Of a DNA stretch of 64,000 nt, positions 27,175 through 35,403 are shown piece after piece. Under the pieces are notes generated by a model. It was not told where the DNA came from. It was given only the letters and a program-made list of their open reading frames with translations, and ran no database searches. Numbering within the stretch: position 1 is the stretch's first letter; every line of letters begins with the position of its first letter. The translations under genes and the position numbers were made by a program. Source of the DNA: an uncultured Eubacteriales bacterium (GTDB lineage: Bacteria; Bacillota; Clostridia; Christensenellales; Aristaeellaceae); assembly GCA_900315675.1 (NCBI GenBank), contig OMZY01000001.1, positions 124,001-188,000 of the forward strand, given 5' to 3'.

Positions 27175-27825
27175 ATGAAGTATCAGCCGATCATTACCGT
27201 AGGGAGACAGTACGGATCCGGCGGCCGCTATGTGGCCAAGCTGCTGGCCGAAAAGCTGGATATCCCTTTCTACGACAAGGAGCTTCTGGCGGAGGCATCC
27301 CGGGACAGCGGCATCTGTCAGGAACTGCTGGAAAGCTATGATGAAAAGCAGGGCAAGAATCTGCTCTTCTCCCTGATCAGCGGCGCACAGACCCGGGGCG
27401 AACCGGGAACCATGTATATGGACATGCCGCTGAACCATAAAATTTTCCTGGCCCAGTTTGACACAATCCGCAGGCTTGCGGATGAAGGTCCCTGCGTTAT
27501 TGTGGGACGCTGCGCGGATTATGTGCTGCGGGATCATGAAAACGTACTGAACGTTTTTGTGAAAGCCAAAACGGAGGACCGGATCCAGCGGGTGATCAAG
27601 TATAACGGAGCGGATCCGGTAAAGGCTGAGGAAATCCTGCGCAAGGCGGATAAACAGCGCGCTTCCTACTACAACTATTATGCCACAGGAACCTGGGGCG
27701 ACGTGAATAACTATGACCTGTGCGTGGACACGGGTACGCTGGGAATTGAAGGCTGCGTTGAACTGATCTGCAAGTGCGTGGAGATCAAGAAAAAAATGAT
27801 TGAGGACAAAGAAAAAGAATGGTAA
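27175..27825 (+). CDS. Cytidylate kinase-like family protein
   Basis: About 216 residues. The nucleotide-binding loop GRQYGSGGRYVAKLLAEKL (about residues 9-27) takes the place of the classical P-loop and is typical of the cytidylate-kinase-like family (AAK_Cytidylate_kinase_like). FYDKELL follows, and IVGRCADYVLRD and the KADKQRASYYNYYATGTW lid region match. The family is often annotated without proof of CMP kinase activity. AAGGAAGGGAG precedes the ATG at 27175; a 16-codon upstream extension has no ribosome site. It overlaps the next gene by seven bases. Confidence 0.83.
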   Translation: MKYQPIITVGRQYGSGGRYVAKLLAEKLDIPFYDKELLAEASRDSGICQELLESYDEKQGKNLLFSLISGAQTRGEPGTMYMDMPLNHKIFLAQFDTIRRLADEGPCVIVGRCADYVLRDHENVLNVFVKAKTEDRIQRVIKYNGADPVKAEEILRKADKQRASYYNYYATGTWGDVNNYDLCVDTGTLGIEGCVELICKCVEIKKKMIEDKEKEW

Positions 27826-28625
27826 AACGGATTGCTCTGCTGCTTCTGGCGATTCTGCTGGCGCTGCCTGCCGGAGGCAGCCTGGCGGAACTGAAACTGA
27901 GGGATAAAACCCCGGCTCAGAAGATGCTGAAGACCTACATGGAGAATGTGAACGCGTTTCTTGAGGAGAGCGGCGAGCTGCCGATCAACAAGATTTTTGA
28001 CCAGGCGAATTCCATTGTTGAAATGGGAATAACGGTTACGGAAGAAACATATATACCGGAAGGCGTGACCGTAACGGTACACCTGTACTATGATCAGCTC
28101 TGGTATATGCTGGTCCGGGTGGACAGCAACAACATGCAGCGTTTCCCGCGGATCGCGGCAGCCTTTATCAGGGCGCTGAATCCGAAAACCATGACCCAGG
28201 CGGACGCAATCAAGGTGCCGACACAACGGCTGCAGAAAGCATTGAATGATCCGAATACTTCCTTTGAAGACTTTGAATATAACATCTATGAGGACCGGGA
28301 AACATCGATCCTGAACGGGGAACGGCCCCAGACTTACTATTCCTATTATCCGAACCAGTATAAGGAAGACCCGCGGGTAGACTGGATCGAGCTGATGGTT
28401 ATTTTCCCGATCGCTGAGTACTGGGACATTGAAAAAGGGGTCATGACAGATTCCAATTCCATGGAGGATAATACCCGGAAGTATACAGATGAAAACGGGG
28501 AAACCATCCCTGAATCATCCTTCGCGAATGACGAAAGGAACAGTTTCACGCACATCGAATATTTCGCCACCCCGACGCCTGAACCGGATTCGGCCGCGGG
28601 CGAGGATGGCTGGGCCGGACCGTAA
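27819..28625 (+). CDS. Secreted protein of unknown function
   Basis: Signal peptide MVKRIALLLLAILLALPAGG to SLAE, then about 245 residues rich in charged and tyrosine residues. No domain is recognised. The segment VTVTVHLYYDQLWYMLVRVDSNN suggests a beta-rich fold and the tail ATPTPEPDSAAGEDG is low complexity. It starts inside the last codons of the cytidylate-kinase-like gene, so the two are translationally coupled. A strong terminator ends the unit. Confidence 0.75.
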   Translation: MVKRIALLLLAILLALPAGGSLAELKLRDKTPAQKMLKTYMENVNAFLEESGELPINKIFDQANSIVEMGITVTEETYIPEGVTVTVHLYYDQLWYMLVRVDSNNMQRFPRIAAAFIRALNPKTMTQADAIKVPTQRLQKALNDPNTSFEDFEYNIYEDRETSILNGERPQTYYSYYPNQYKEDPRVDWIELMVIFPIAEYWDIEKGVMTDSNSMEDNTRKYTDENGETIPESSFANDERNSFTHIEYFATPTPEPDSAAGEDGWAGP

Positions 28626-28670
28626 GGATTCCTGTCTTTTCTGTGTTGTTTTTTCAAACTTCGCTTGTTT

Positions 28671-28716
28671 CTCCCCGGATGAAGGGATACAATCTTCATC
28701 CGGGGAGATTCTTTTG
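28671..28716 (+). terminator. Intrinsic terminator after the secreted protein gene
   Basis: A perfect 14-bp stem CTCCCCGGATGAAG / CTTCATCCGGGGAG with a 9-base loop, followed by ATTCTTTTG. Confidence 0.88.
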
Positions 28717-28738
28717 TCATCCCGAGGGGATGAAGCGT
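28716..28738. repeat. Second, degenerate copy of the GTCATCC repeat
   Basis: GTCATCCCGAGGGGATGAAG resembles half of the palindromic element at 25606-25646. It stands between a terminator and the isocitrate dehydrogenase gene. Confidence 0.4.
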
Positions 28739-28824
28739 GAGGGACAGCTCATTCAGAATGAATTCCGCAGAATGATCCCCGAAGAGCCGAATGTGACAGC
28801 ATAGCAGATAAAGGAGATGCACAG

Positions 28825-30027
28825 ATGAGCAAGATTCAGATGAAAACGCCGCTGGTGGAGATGGACGGGGATGAAATGACCCGGATTCTCTGGGCTGAGA
28901 TAAAGGAACAGCTGCTGGAGCCCTTTGTGGACCTGAAAACAGAATATTATGACCTGGGACTGAAACACCGGGATGAGACCAATGACCAGGTCACAGTGGA
29001 TAGTGCGAAAGCAACGCTGAAATACGGCGTAGCTGTGAAGTGCGCAACCATTACACCCAATGCCCAGCGGGTGGAGGAATACAACCTGAAGGAAATGTGG
29101 AAAAGCCCCAACGGAACGATCCGTGCCATACTGGATGGTACCGTCTTCCGGGCGCCGATCCAGGTAAACGGTGTGCATCCCACAGTCCGTACCTGGAAAA
29201 AGCCGATCACCATCGCCCGTCATGCATACGGAGATGTGTACAAGAATACGGAAATCCGGGTACCCGGCGCCGGCAAGGCGGAGCTTGTGTTTACCGGAAC
29301 GGACGGAAAAGAAATCCGACAGACAATATTTGAATTCAAAGGCCCCGGCGTGATCCAGGGACTGCACAATCTGGACGCATCCATTACCTCCTTTGCCCAC
29401 AGCTGCTTCCAGTATGCGCTGAGCGTGAAACAGGACCTGTGGTTCTCCACCAAGGACACGATCAGCAAGACATACGATCACCGGTTCAAGGATATCTTCG
29501 CGGAACTGTACGAGAACCAGTACAAAGAAGCTTTTGAAAAAGCGGGCATTACCTATTTCTACACCCTGATCGATGACGCCGTGGCACGGGTGGTCCGCTC
29601 TGAAGGCGGCTTTATCTGGGCCTGCAAAAACTACGACGGCGACGTAATGAGCGATATGATTGCCACCGCGTTCGGGTCCCTTGCCATGATGACTTCCGTG
29701 CTGGTGAGTCCGAACGGCCAGTTCGAATATGAAGCGGCTCACGGAACCGTCACCCGGCACTATTACCGCTACCTGAAGGGTGAGGAAACCAGCACCAATC
29801 CCGTGGCAACAATCTTTGCCTGGAGCGGCGCGCTGCGCAAACGCGGCGAGCTGGACAACCTTCCCGAACTGCAGGCGTTTGCGGACAGACTGGAGAACGC
29901 CACGCTTGATACCATCAACAGCGGAATCATGACAAAGGATCTGGCACTGCTGTATGAAGGAGAAGCACAGGCGGTCAACAGCAAGCAGTTCCTTGCGGCA
30001 ATCCGTGAGAGACTTGTTCAGAATTAA
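28825..30027 (+). CDS. icd: NADP-dependent isocitrate dehydrogenase (eukaryotic-type class)
   Basis: Oxidative decarboxylation of isocitrate to 2-oxoglutarate, giving NADPH. The N-terminus [18 protein letters not shown] and the [37 protein letters not shown] segment (substrate Ser/Asn/Arg contacts) mark the homodimeric eukaryote-like subfamily of about 400 residues. Metal ligands lie in [28 protein letters not shown], and the [11 protein letters not shown] segment belongs to the coenzyme site. AAGGAG precedes the ATG. It likely supplies 2-oxoglutarate for glutamate synthesis in an incomplete citric-acid cycle, which is an inference. No neighbour belongs to this pathway. Confidence 0.96.
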   Translation: MSKIQMKTPLVEMDGDEMTRILWAEIKEQLLEPFVDLKTEYYDLGLKHRDETNDQVTVDSAKATLKYGVAVKCATITPNAQRVEEYNLKEMWKSPNGTIRAILDGTVFRAPIQVNGVHPTVRTWKKPITIARHAYGDVYKNTEIRVPGAGKAELVFTGTDGKEIRQTIFEFKGPGVIQGLHNLDASITSFAHSCFQYALSVKQDLWFSTKDTISKTYDHRFKDIFAELYENQYKEAFEKAGITYFYTLIDDAVARVVRSEGGFIWACKNYDGDVMSDMIATAFGSLAMMTSVLVSPNGQFEYEAAHGTVTRHYYRYLKGEETSTNPVATIFAWSGALRKRGELDNLPELQAFADRLENATLDTINSGIMTKDLALLYEGEAQAVNSKQFLAAIRERLVQN

Positions 30028-30050
30028 GCATTCGGAATGAACGGTTTCAC

Positions 30051-30079
30051 TTGACGGAGGAACCTGCGGCGGATATAAT
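30051..30079 (+). promoter_or_regulatory. Strong promoter of the free-standing RNA
   Basis: TTGACG (30051-30056), 17-base spacer, TATAAT (30074-30079). Predicted start near 30086. No coding start with a ribosome-binding site follows before the terminator. Confidence 0.8.
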
Positions 30080-30085
30080 AATGAC

Positions 30086-30313
30086 AGACATCCTGGGGTT
30101 CGCGACAGCCTTTCGGTTTTCCCCACATTTCACAAAATGGAGCCCGGGTCCATAGAACGATATGCCATGCCCCCGTCTTGTACGCCAGGGGACGGCAGAT
30201 TCGATCGGCAGGGCACCAGCCTGCTTTACAGAGCGGGTGAAAAAACGAGGGCATCGGCTCCCTGGGGCAATGTTGCAAAAAGAGTCCTTCCGCGATTGCG
30301 GAAGGGCTTTTTT
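30086..30313 (+). ncRNA. Structured non-coding RNA, about 228 nt, 6S-like candidate
   Basis: The stretch has its own promoter and a strong intrinsic terminator and no convincing gene. The two ends can pair: ACAU (30088-30091) with AUGU (30270-30273), and CCUGGGG (30092-30098) with CCCUGGG (30260-30266). A long inner helix joins AUGCCCCCGU (30167-30176) to ACGAGGGCAU (30245-30254) with one mismatch. Smaller hairpins fill the 5' side (GGGG...CCCC, CAUUU-CACA-AAAUG) and the apex (CCUGCU...AGCGGG). Closed ends plus a long imperfect rod is the shape of 6S RNA, and length fits, but no sequence motif proves it. RNase P, tmRNA and SRP signature sequences are absent. Confidence 0.55.
30284..30313 (+). 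terminator. Terminator of the structured RNA
   Basis: Stem GTCCTTCCGC / GCGGAAGGGC (one G-T pair) with loop GATT, followed by six T. The flanking GCAAAAAG and CTTTTTTGC can lengthen the stem. Confidence 0.88.
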
Positions 30314-30371
30314 GCAAGAACAAATCTGCCGGCAGCAGAATGGAAATTTATGCTGCGCGCATGTATCAGAG

Positions 30372-30404
30372 AGAAAAGCCCTTCAGCATAAGCCTGAGGG
30401 GCTT
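30372..30404 (-). terminator. Terminator of the MMPL transporter gene
   Basis: On the minus strand AAAGCCCCTCAG pairs with CTGAAGGGCTTT and is followed by TCTCTC. It lies just past the MMPL stop codon. The 60 bases between the structured RNA and this hairpin hold nothing I recognise. Confidence 0.7.
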
Positions 30405-30409
30405 TCTGG

Positions 30410-32620
30410 CTATTTCCGGGGGATGATGAAACGATCCAGGGCAGCAAGAACGCCGGGCAGGACGAAGACAATCAGAAGCGTAGCGGAAATGGCGCCGCGG
30501 GAAATGGTGAGGCAGATTTCACCGATGGCCGGATTGGCAAAGACAAAGCCCAGAATTCCTGCAGCAACGATCATGATGGACGCGGAGGTGAGGATTGTAT
30601 GCAGGGAGCCGTTATAGGCATTGCATATCGATGAACAGCAGTCTGACTCGCGGCGAAGATCCCGGTAATAGGAGGTATAGAGGATAGCATAGTCAACAGC
30701 AGCGCCCATAAGGATGCACTGTACGATCAGAATAGCCAGATAGTACATGGCACCGCCGCTCAGCCCGATGAAAGCCATGGTCAGGTAAATACCGCACTGA
30801 ACAGTTAAAACCAGAGTCAGAGGGATGACGAGGGAACGGAAGGTAAGCGCGATAACGAGAAAGATAGCCAGGGCGGAGATCAGGGTAATACGGTTCATCT
30901 CCGCATCAAAGGTCCGGGACATTTCCAGATTCATGACAGAGGTTCCGATCAGCCAGCTTTCTCCCTCCAGAACATTGCCGCATCTGTCCTCCAGAGAACG
31001 GATGAAAGCCCTGGTTTCATCAGAATCCTCGGGATAGACGGTGGTGAGGAGGACGCGGCCATAGTGTTCTCCTTCCAGCCTCGCCGCATTTTCTCGGATC
31101 AGATGATCAGCGTCAGCAATCATCTGACGGGTTTCAGCCGGAATCATTGCCGAAAAGCGGGGATCATCCAGAATGTGGTCCTGAAGCCAGGCGATCAGTT
31201 CGGCAGGAGTCATGGTCCAGCTGTCATCATATGCGGTGCGGGAAGCCATGAACAGGGACATAACGGATTTGTCCTCCAGATCAGCAAATCTATCGGTATA
31301 AACCAATCGGATGAGGGAAGGATCCGGGGCGTTTTCACCGCTGAACATCGCGGCGATTTCCTCTGCCCGGTAAGCTTTGCCGAGGGTGCCGGCATAGCTG
31401 GTGATTTCTGTTACGTGATCATCCTTCTCCAGAGGGGCCAGGACCTCGGAAATCTTTTCCCTGTCCTTTGATTCATAGAGCAGCACCAGGGAATGAGATT
31501 CTTCAAAGACTTTCTCCACTGTGTTATTGGTCTGAAGCATATAGAGGATTTTTGTATTGCTTTTCAGAATAAAGGCTCCGGCAAACAGTAACAGGAACAC
31601 AATCAGCAGGACAAATCTGCGGCGATACCCGAAGCGGGCACAGCCTGAAACCGGAATATGAAGAGCCTTTTTACGGGTTTTCACAATCCATCTATCACTG
31701 ATGAGAATCAGGGAAGGAAGAACGGTGAAGATGCAAACCAGACTGACAATCACACTTTTTGCCAGCGCAAAGCCCATATCCGCTCCGAGTTTGAAGCTCA
31801 TGAAACCCAGACAGAGCAGTCCGGCAAAGGTGGTCAGCGAACTGCCGGCAACGGCGGGGAAAGCTGCGGCAAGAGCTGCTTTCATAGCGGAGAGATTATC
31901 CGGCTGTATTTCCTTTTCCTGGGTATACCGGTTCAGCAGTATAATGGAGTAGTCCATGGACAGAACCAGCTGAAGGATGCCGACGATGGAGTTTGTGTAT
32001 TCAGAAATGTCAGGAAAAACGATATTGGTGCCCAGATTGATGGCAACGGCAATGCCGATGTTCACCATGAAAACCACCGGCTCAAACCAGGAACTGCACA
32101 TGAGCAGCAAGAGCAGAAGCACCAGTCCCACCGCAATGATCATGACATACAACGGAAGCATGGGCATGTTGGCTTCATGAATACTTCCGCCTGTAGCAAC
32201 AGCGCGGCTGTCATACAGGTTATGAACGGTACGGAAAAGGTCAGACGCCTCCTTCGAGTGGCTGTCATATTCTGTTGTGATTTCATAAAGGGTATAACCA
32301 TCGCGATTATACTTTTCCCCGGGCTCCCAGGAGACGCTGACAGCCGGATCCAGGACGGCGAGATCCTCCAGTATCTGAGGTTTTTCATCTTCAGAAAGAT
32401 CCGGGAACATGATCCGAAGCTGAGACGCAGATGAAGAACCGAATTCACTGTCCATCAGACGTATCCCCTGCTTCATCCGGGAATCCGCGGAAAGGTATTT
32501 TGTGAGGTCATAATTAATCCTGACATGCCCCATGAGCAGCAGGGAAGATGCTGCCAGAGCCAGGAACAGGCAGAAAAGGATTTTTCTTTTCTCCACAAGA
32601 AACGAAGCTGTTTTTTTCAT
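30410..32620 (-). CDS. MMPL/RND-family transporter
   Basis: A 736-residue membrane protein with the two-fold RND layout: helix 1 near residue 15, an external domain, five clustered helices (about 165-330), then a repeat of the plan with helix 7 near 360 and five helices at the C-terminus. The motif LQLVLSMDYSIILLNRYTQE and its repeat IVQCILMGAAVDYAILYTSYY carry the Asp-Tyr pair of MMPL proton relay sites. Start at 32620: GGGAGG lies ten bases before this ATG and a classic N-terminus follows (MKKTASFLVEKRK). It is divergently arranged with a TetR regulator, so it is probably an exporter controlled by it. Cargo unknown; drugs or lipids are typical. Confidence 0.9.
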   Translation of the reverse strand: MKKTASFLVEKRKILFCLFLALAASSLLLMGHVRINYDLTKYLSADSRMKQGIRLMDSEFGSSSASQLRIMFPDLSEDEKPQILEDLAVLDPAVSVSWEPGEKYNRDGYTLYEITTEYDSHSKEASDLFRTVHNLYDSRAVATGGSIHEANMPMLPLYVMIIAVGLVLLLLLLMCSSWFEPVVFMVNIGIAVAINLGTNIVFPDISEYTNSIVGILQLVLSMDYSIILLNRYTQEKEIQPDNLSAMKAALAAAFPAVAGSSLTTFAGLLCLGFMSFKLGADMGFALAKSVIVSLVCIFTVLPSLILISDRWIVKTRKKALHIPVSGCARFGYRRRFVLLIVFLLLFAGAFILKSNTKILYMLQTNNTVEKVFEESHSLVLLYESKDREKISEVLAPLEKDDHVTEITSYAGTLGKAYRAEEIAAMFSGENAPDPSLIRLVYTDRFADLEDKSVMSLFMASRTAYDDSWTMTPAELIAWLQDHILDDPRFSAMIPAETRQMIADADHLIRENAARLEGEHYGRVLLTTVYPEDSDETRAFIRSLEDRCGNVLEGESWLIGTSVMNLEMSRTFDAEMNRITLISALAIFLVIALTFRSLVIPLTLVLTVQCGIYLTMAFIGLSGGAMYYLAILIVQCILMGAAVDYAILYTSYYRDLRRESDCCSSICNAYNGSLHTILTSASIMIVAAGILGFVFANPAIGEICLTISRGAISATLLIVFVLPGVLAALDRFIIPRK

Positions 32621-32671
32621 AGCAAGATATCCTCCCGTTTTTCCTTTACTGCGGGAGTTTTTTGTACCCGC

Positions 32672-32700
32672 TTGACAGAATCCTGTACTCTCAATAAAAT
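32672..32700 (+). promoter_or_regulatory. Promoter of the TetR regulator
   Basis: TTGACA (32672-32677), 17-base spacer, TAAAAT (32695-32700) on the + strand. Its -10 overlaps the -10 of the divergent MMPL promoter. Confidence 0.65.
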
Positions 32701-32727
32701 TATAAACAACAGATGTTGATAAAACAA
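32699..32727 (-). promoter_or_regulatory. Promoter of the MMPL transporter
   Basis: Minus strand -35 TTGTTT (32722-32727), 17-base spacer, -10 TATAAT (32699-32704). The spacer contains the palindrome CAACA-GA-TGTTG. Confidence 0.65.
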
Positions 32728-32782
32728 CCGACAGTTTATATGCGTTTGGATTGTTTCTCAACATCCGGAGTCCAAGTGTTGA
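32707..32782. promoter_or_regulatory. Candidate TetR operators (CAACA/TGTTG repeats)
   Basis: Site 1 is CAACA-N2-TGTTG (32707-32718) in the MMPL promoter spacer. Site 2 is TCAACA-N13-TGTTGA (32758-32782) just before the regulator gene. The same half-site in both suggests one binding protein, most simply the adjacent TetR regulator. Confidence 0.5.
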
Positions 32783-32809
32783 GTTACGGCCCGGGAAAGG
32801 ATGAAACGC

Positions 32810-33349
32810 ATGGAGAAAAAAGAAGACCGCCGGATCACTATGACCAGGCGGATGCTCAAGGATGCACTGACGGAAATGCTGCGCGAAACGGACATCTATC
32901 ATGTTTCCATCCGGGAACTGTGCCAACGGGCGGATATCAACCGCACTACTTTCTATAAGTATTACGGCAGTCAGTTTGACCTGCTTACGGATATGGAGAA
33001 TGACCTGCTGGAGTTCCTTTCCAGTACAATACGGGAATACGCGGAGGATCCGGTGAGGATTATTGAGACGGCCTGCGAATATATGGAGAACCATCTGGAA
33101 TTCGGACGGCTGATTATCAACAACAATGTAGATCCGCTGTTTCCGCAGAAACTGTTTTCCCTTCCTGAACTAAGGGAAACGGTGCTGACGCGGTGCAGCG
33201 GACAGGAAGACGGTCCGATGCAGGAATATCTTTTTCATTTTATCACCTACGGTGCGTACAGAATCATTTCCATGTGGGTGAACAAGGAGCAGCGGGAAGC
33301 TCCGGCTGAAATCGCGCACCTGCTGATGAGACTGATTCAGCTGGAATAA
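32810..33349 (+). CDS. TetR/AcrR-family transcriptional regulator
   Basis: About 180 residues. N-terminal helix-turn-helix: RRITMTRRMLKDALTEML then DIYHVSIRELCQRADINRTTFYKYYGSQFDLL, the canonical TetR DNA-binding domain. The C-terminal domain (YAEDPVRIIETACEYME and onward) is the TetR_C type seen in small Firmicutes regulators. I prefer the ATG at 32810 (AAAGG ten bases upstream); an ATG at 32801 directly follows that site. It is predicted to repress its own gene and the divergent MMPL exporter. Confidence 0.88.
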   Translation: MEKKEDRRITMTRRMLKDALTEMLRETDIYHVSIRELCQRADINRTTFYKYYGSQFDLLTDMENDLLEFLSSTIREYAEDPVRIIETACEYMENHLEFGRLIINNNVDPLFPQKLFSLPELRETVLTRCSGQEDGPMQEYLFHFITYGAYRIISMWVNKEQREAPAEIAHLLMRLIQLE

Positions 33350-33440
33350 GGGAAGAGGCCACCGACATGAGCAGAACAGCAAGAAAGATCAAAAAAAGAA
33401 TGGACAGAACTGATATTCTATTCATGCAGGAGGAAAACGC

Positions 33441-34328
33441 ATGAAAGAATGGTGCGGCGCGGTCCAGCGGATGATCGACTGGATCGAGGAACATCCGGAC
33501 CGGAACAAAGTCCTGGAGAGCCTGTCCGAAGAGATTGGCTATTCTCCGTGGTACTGCTCCGTACTGTTCCATGATGTTACCGGTATGACGCTGAAAGCAT
33601 ACGCGTCCGGCAGGCGGCTGGCACGGGCAGCGGAAGAGATCAGGGACACAAAGGAACGCATACTGGATATTGCGCTGAAGTACGGTTTTTCCTCCCAGGA
33701 GGCGCTTTCCAGACCGTTCCGGGAACAGTATGGATGTACACCGGCAGCATACCGCAGGAAACCCGTTCCGGTCCGGCTGCAGATTTATAAGGATGTGCTC
33801 CTTCCTGACTATGATGAAGAGAGGATACGAACCATGGAAGAATCAAGACTGGCAGTCCGGGTGGAACATATTCCCGCGCACAAATACCTGGGAATCCGGG
33901 AAAAAAGAGCGAAGGATTACTGTGACTTCTGGAAATACCATGACTGCGATACCGTATGCGGTATTGTGACCAGTATGGACAAAATGGCCCATCCCGTCGT
34001 AACGCCCCATACAGCCGGATGGCAATGGGACGACGGGAAAAGGATCTATTTCTACGGGACGGGTGTGCCGCTGGATTATACCGGACCGATTCCGGACAGT
34101 TTTGAGCTCTGGGAAATACCGGCAAGCGATTATCTGGTGTTTTCCTATCCGTCCTTCGACTTTATGACAGAGAATGCGGAAGTAATGGACGCGGTGGAAA
34201 AGCTGGCCTGGGGCTTTGATCCCGCAGACAGAGGCTATGAATGGAACGAGGACGCCTGCCCCGATTATCAGCGGCATTGTCCGGAAGGCGCCGGTTATCA
34301 GGTGCTGCGGCCCGTCAGGCGCAGATAA
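33441..34328 (+). CDS. AraC-family regulator with GyrI-like effector domain
   Basis: The first 110 residues form a double helix-turn-helix AraC domain (IEEHPDRNKVLESLSEEIGYSPWYCSVLFHDVTGMTLKAYASGRRLARA, then ILDIALKYGFSSQEALSRPFREQYGCTPAAYRR). The rest, about 140-295, is a GyrI-like small-molecule-binding domain starting RVEHIPAHKYLGIREKRA and ending in CPEGAGYQVLRPVRR. This layout is that of Rob/BltR-type multidrug regulators. AGGAGG lies seven to eight bases before the ATG. It follows the TetR gene on the same strand and may share its transcript. Confidence 0.88.
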   Translation: MKEWCGAVQRMIDWIEEHPDRNKVLESLSEEIGYSPWYCSVLFHDVTGMTLKAYASGRRLARAAEEIRDTKERILDIALKYGFSSQEALSRPFREQYGCTPAAYRRKPVPVRLQIYKDVLLPDYDEERIRTMEESRLAVRVEHIPAHKYLGIREKRAKDYCDFWKYHDCDTVCGIVTSMDKMAHPVVTPHTAGWQWDDGKRIYFYGTGVPLDYTGPIPDSFELWEIPASDYLVFSYPSFDFMTENAEVMDAVEKLAWGFDPADRGYEWNEDACPDYQRHCPEGAGYQVLRPVRRR

Positions 34329-34345
34329 AGACTGAAAAGCATATT

Positions 34346-34386
34346 AAAAGCGCAGTTCCCTTGCGTAAACGGGAACTGCGCTTTTA
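34346..34386. terminator. Bidirectional terminator
   Basis: A perfect 15-bp stem AAAAGCGCAGTTCCC / GGGAACTGCGCTTTT with a 10-base loop, between two converging genes. T and A tracts are present on both sides. Confidence 0.9.
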
Positions 34387-34398
34387 TAAACAGTCGAA

Positions 34399-34818
34399 TC
34401 AGGGCTTCGGGACGGAATTCTGCCGACGGCGGATCAGGCGGAGGACACCGATGACCGCACCGCGGATCAGTGCAAAAACCGCGAACAAACAGATGAATCC
34501 GCCTATACCTGAAACAATATCGGCAAATTCCATATCTCCGGTGCCGGTCAGACGCTGGCCGATCTCAATGGAGAAAGTGATTACCAGAATCAGCGTAAAG
34601 ACATAAATCCAGGAGATGATCATGACATGGTTTGTCTTTGACAGATGACGGAACAACGGATGAATAAGAAAAATCAGCAACATACCCAGTATGCCAATCA
34701 CGAGGAAATGCATCTGCTTATCGGATAACGTTCCCTCAAACTGATCATTCAGCCGGCCGATTTTGTCATGAACCATCGCAATCCAGTCAACTGCCTGGTA
34801 CAGTAATTGCTTCAGCAT
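34399..34818 (-). CDS. Small membrane protein downstream of the ZorAB-like pair
   Basis: 139 residues with three hydrophobic helices (about 38-58, 68-90 and 103-125) and a positively charged C-terminus. The last third, EIGQRLTGTGDMEFADIVSGIGGFICLF, recalls the C-terminal part of VanZ-like proteins, but the match is short. GGAAAGG lies just upstream. Last in a minus-strand run with a 160-residue membrane-anchored protein and the ZorAB-like genes, so it may be a component of the same unit. Function unknown. Confidence 0.6.
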   Translation of the reverse strand: MLKQLLYQAVDWIAMVHDKIGRLNDQFEGTLSDKQMHFLVIGILGMLLIFLIHPLFRHLSKTNHVMIISWIYVFTLILVITFSIEIGQRLTGTGDMEFADIVSGIGGFICLFAVFALIRGAVIGVLRLIRRRQNSVPKP

Positions 34819-34839
34819 GATAGTTCCTTTCCAGGGGAT

Positions 34840-35322
34840 TTATCTTCCCAGGGTCATTTTCTCGGTAAAGGGAATACCCCAGAAGTACCAGGTGACGGTA
34901 GCCTCCCGGACGGAATGCATATTCCGGTCGGTCAGGATTGTGGCAGACAGGTCTGTCTGGCGGCCGGAGAGGAGATCATGAGGCGTCTCTTCTCCGATCT
35001 GGAGTATATCTCCCTGCATCGGGGTGATTCGGATTTCAATCACTTCCGCTTTCAGGAAGGAGTGGTTGTTTATGTGGATTGTGTACGTGAGGAACTGGTA
35101 CTGTTCTGCAGCGTCGAGCTCCTCACCGGTAAAACGGGTACCGATAAAGGTATTATTTTTCAGGCTGGCTTTGACCTTGTTGAAAACCTCCGACTGCGTA
35201 TAACCATCATTGGCAATGCAGGACTCAAAACGGATGTCCATGCGGGCGTTCAGATACAGCCAGCCCACACCGATGACGGCGACCAGCACCAGAACAATCA
35301 GAAAGATGGCAAATGGTTTCAA
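34840..35322 (-). CDS. Membrane-anchored protein of unknown function
   Basis: 160 residues: one N-terminal helix (FAIFLIVLVLVAVIGVGWLY) and an outside domain of about 135 residues with predicted beta strands (YQFLTYTIHINNHSFLKAEVIEIRITP). The pattern of the outside part, ending ATVTWYFWGIPFTEKM, looks like an Ig-like or DUF-type sandwich. GGAGGCTCTGCCTTGAA stands before the ATG. Placed between the MotB-like gene and another small membrane protein on the same strand. I do not recognise the family. Confidence 0.6.
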   Translation of the reverse strand: MKPFAIFLIVLVLVAVIGVGWLYLNARMDIRFESCIANDGYTQSEVFNKVKASLKNNTFIGTRFTGEELDAAEQYQFLTYTIHINNHSFLKAEVIEIRITPMQGDILQIGEETPHDLLSGRQTDLSATILTDRNMHSVREATVTWYFWGIPFTEKMTLGR

Positions 35323-35403
35323 GGCAGAGCCTCCCGTTCAAATATACATCATTGACAATGAATGCAGCGAGTGGTGCTGATCATACAGGGAACATCACAT
35401 GAA

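Noticed and set aside
30162-30617. Reading frames across the structured RNA region
   Set aside because: They lack ribosome-binding sites, cross a strong terminator and run into the MMPL gene on the other strand.
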